A stretch of 36,163 nt of DNA from IMG/VR virus record IMGVR_UViG_3300031857_000627, positions 1-36,163 of that record. One strand, written 5' to 3'. The stretch is from a virus. Shown in pieces: positions 35,568 to 36,163 of this stretch (its first letter is position 1; every line of letters begins with the position of its first letter). The translations under genes were made by a program, and so were the position numbers. The notes under the pieces are model-generated. The model saw nothing but the letters and a program-made list of their open reading frames with translations, made no database searches and had not been told where the DNA came from.

Positions 35568-35746
35568 GCGCCACTCTTACCATTCCACAGGTGGGCGATG
35601 TTATTACCACACAGCGCAACGGCTTAACTGGAATAGTTAAAGAAGTCGTGGCTAATAGGACTGGCACTTACCGCATTAGATACCAGCACCCTACTCAGGG
35701 CATGCTATGGACTACTTACGACCCACGCAAGGAGGTGGGCGCATGA
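35564..35746 (+). CDS. Small beta-barrel-like protein
   Basis: This 60-aa protein (MSATLTIPQVGDVITTQRNG, LTGIVKEVVANRTGTYRIRY) has the strand-turn pattern of SH3/KOW-like barrels and ends with WTTYDPRKEVGA. These folds often bind nucleic acid. It is coupled by ATGA to both the 63-aa gene and the next gene. Confidence 0.68.
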   Translation: MSATLTIPQVGDVITTQRNGLTGIVKEVVANRTGTYRIRYQHPTQGMLWTTYDPRKEVGA

Positions 35747-36021
35747 TGACTAAGAAGGACTTTGAGGCGATTGCTTCTATCCTTAAGGCACCGCTTGAGT
35801 CTATCCGCAAGGCTAAACTCCATAACGACCTAGAGGATAAAGACCGCTCTTATCGTGATTGGTTAGATGGGCGAGGCATGATGGTATATGAATTAGTGGC
35901 TGAGCTTAGTTATTACTTTGAGCAGGTAAACCCTGCTTTCGATAGAGTACGGTTTTATAAAGAGTGTGGCATTGAGCCAAACTTTAAGGTAAACTCAGAC
36001 AAACTACAGGGGGTAAATTAA
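35743..36021 (+). CDS. Hypothetical early protein
   Basis: This 92-aa protein (MMTKKDFEAIASILKAPLES; later YELVAELSYYFEQVNPAFDR) is helical and charged, typical of small early phage proteins. I chose the ATG at 35743 because it overlaps the previous stop (ATGA) and has AAGGAGG upstream. Similar short frames with a VNPAFDR--F---C end are common in actinophage early operons; function unknown. Confidence 0.72.
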   Translation: MMTKKDFEAIASILKAPLESIRKAKLHNDLEDKDRSYRDWLDGRGMMVYELVAELSYYFEQVNPAFDRVRFYKECGIEPNFKVNSDKLQGVN

Positions 36022-36163
36022 ATGATGTTTTACAATGGCTTCAACCTAATGATTGACCTAATTATCGTAGGTCTAGCAGGACTAGCATGTAGGCACTATT
36101 GGTTAAGAGGTTATGGCGCAGGTCAATACGACCTCCAAGAGCATTGGGACGCCAAAGCCGATT
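36022..36163 (+). CDS. Small membrane protein, N-terminal part (runs off window)
   Basis: The ATG at 36022 directly follows the previous stop codon. The 47 visible residues (MMFYNGFNLMIDLIIVGLAG, LACRHYWLRGYGAGQYDLQE) hold one hydrophobic segment at about residues 9-23 and a polar end. The gene continues past the window edge. Confidence 0.65.
   Translation, partial: MMFYNGFNLMIDLIIVGLAGLACRHYWLRGYGAGQYDLQEHWDAKAD

Noticed and set aside
1-36163. tRNA genes
   Set aside because: No cloverleaf with a GTTCRANYC-type T-loop was seen on either strand by eye; a tRNAscan run would settle it.

Overview
This 36 kb window is part of a tailed double-stranded DNA phage genome. It holds a virion assembly set (large terminase, portal, scaffold, N4-gp56-like major capsid protein), collagen-like and other fibre proteins, a lysis region and many tiny phage genes. 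The likely host is an actinobacterium, because there is a WhiB-like iron-sulfur regulator (21364-21651) and a DUF7455-like CDRC...CGHH zinc protein (31154-31351). The base composition is AT-leaning, and collagen-like fibres, a flavin halogenase, 2-oxoglutarate oxygenases and a SpeD homologue are typical of aquatic phages. An aquatic, low-GC actinobacterium (for example a freshwater Nanopelagicales-type host) is therefore plausible, but that is inference. I saw no tRNA, rRNA, CRISPR, integrase or IS element. The tail tube and tape-measure genes are not in the window.

Layout. Almost everything from 35187 down to 1 is on the minus strand, so genes are transcribed from high to low coordinates. 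From right to left: (a) 36163-35376, a short plus-strand operon of small genes that runs off the window, diverging from the minus-strand block across a promoter region with a G-quadruplex-capable tract (35258-35283). (b) 35187-30970, about 22 very small genes, most joined by 1-4 base stop/start overlaps; recognisable members are a SpeD homologue, an HNH nuclease, a possible ADP-ribosyltransferase-fold protein, a DUF6321-like protein, a YozE-like protein and several zinc-ribbon peptides. (c) 30960-27461, a large secreted acidic protein and a lysis region: small membrane proteins, a Cys-rich micropeptide, a lipoprotein and a CHAP endolysin. (d) 27434-21710, two prolyl-hydroxylase-like oxygenases, a DUF6065-like protein, a PASTA-Pro/Thr-Hint protein and another PASTA-containing protein. 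(e) 20786-21651, an isolated plus-strand cassette (exported lytic transglycosylase plus WhiB) with its own promoter and a shared bidirectional terminator. (f) 20598-18162, small membrane, zinc-finger and KTSC proteins. (g) 18047-11360, terminase, two small proteins, portal, scaffold, major capsid and a small head protein. (h) 11248-1, a neck/adaptor-like protein, a 599-aa collagen-like fibre, small fibre proteins, a 1385-aa modular fibre, a putative receptor-binding protein, a tail assembly chaperone, a flavin-dependent halogenase, a small membrane protein and the start of a second collagen-like protein.

How it may work together. Regions g and h build the particle. Regions c and e supply two peptidoglycan-degrading enzymes plus membrane proteins for lysis or entry. 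The most unusual theme is chemistry that could decorate or attach surface structures: Gly-Pro-Thr collagen fibres beside a halogenase, two HxD...H oxygenases of the prolyl-4-hydroxylase type, and a protein with a peptidoglycan-binding-type PASTA domain fused to a self-splicing-type Hint domain. These links are inferred from gene content. Many small genes described here are shorter than 60 codons; I found them by translating the spaces between larger genes.
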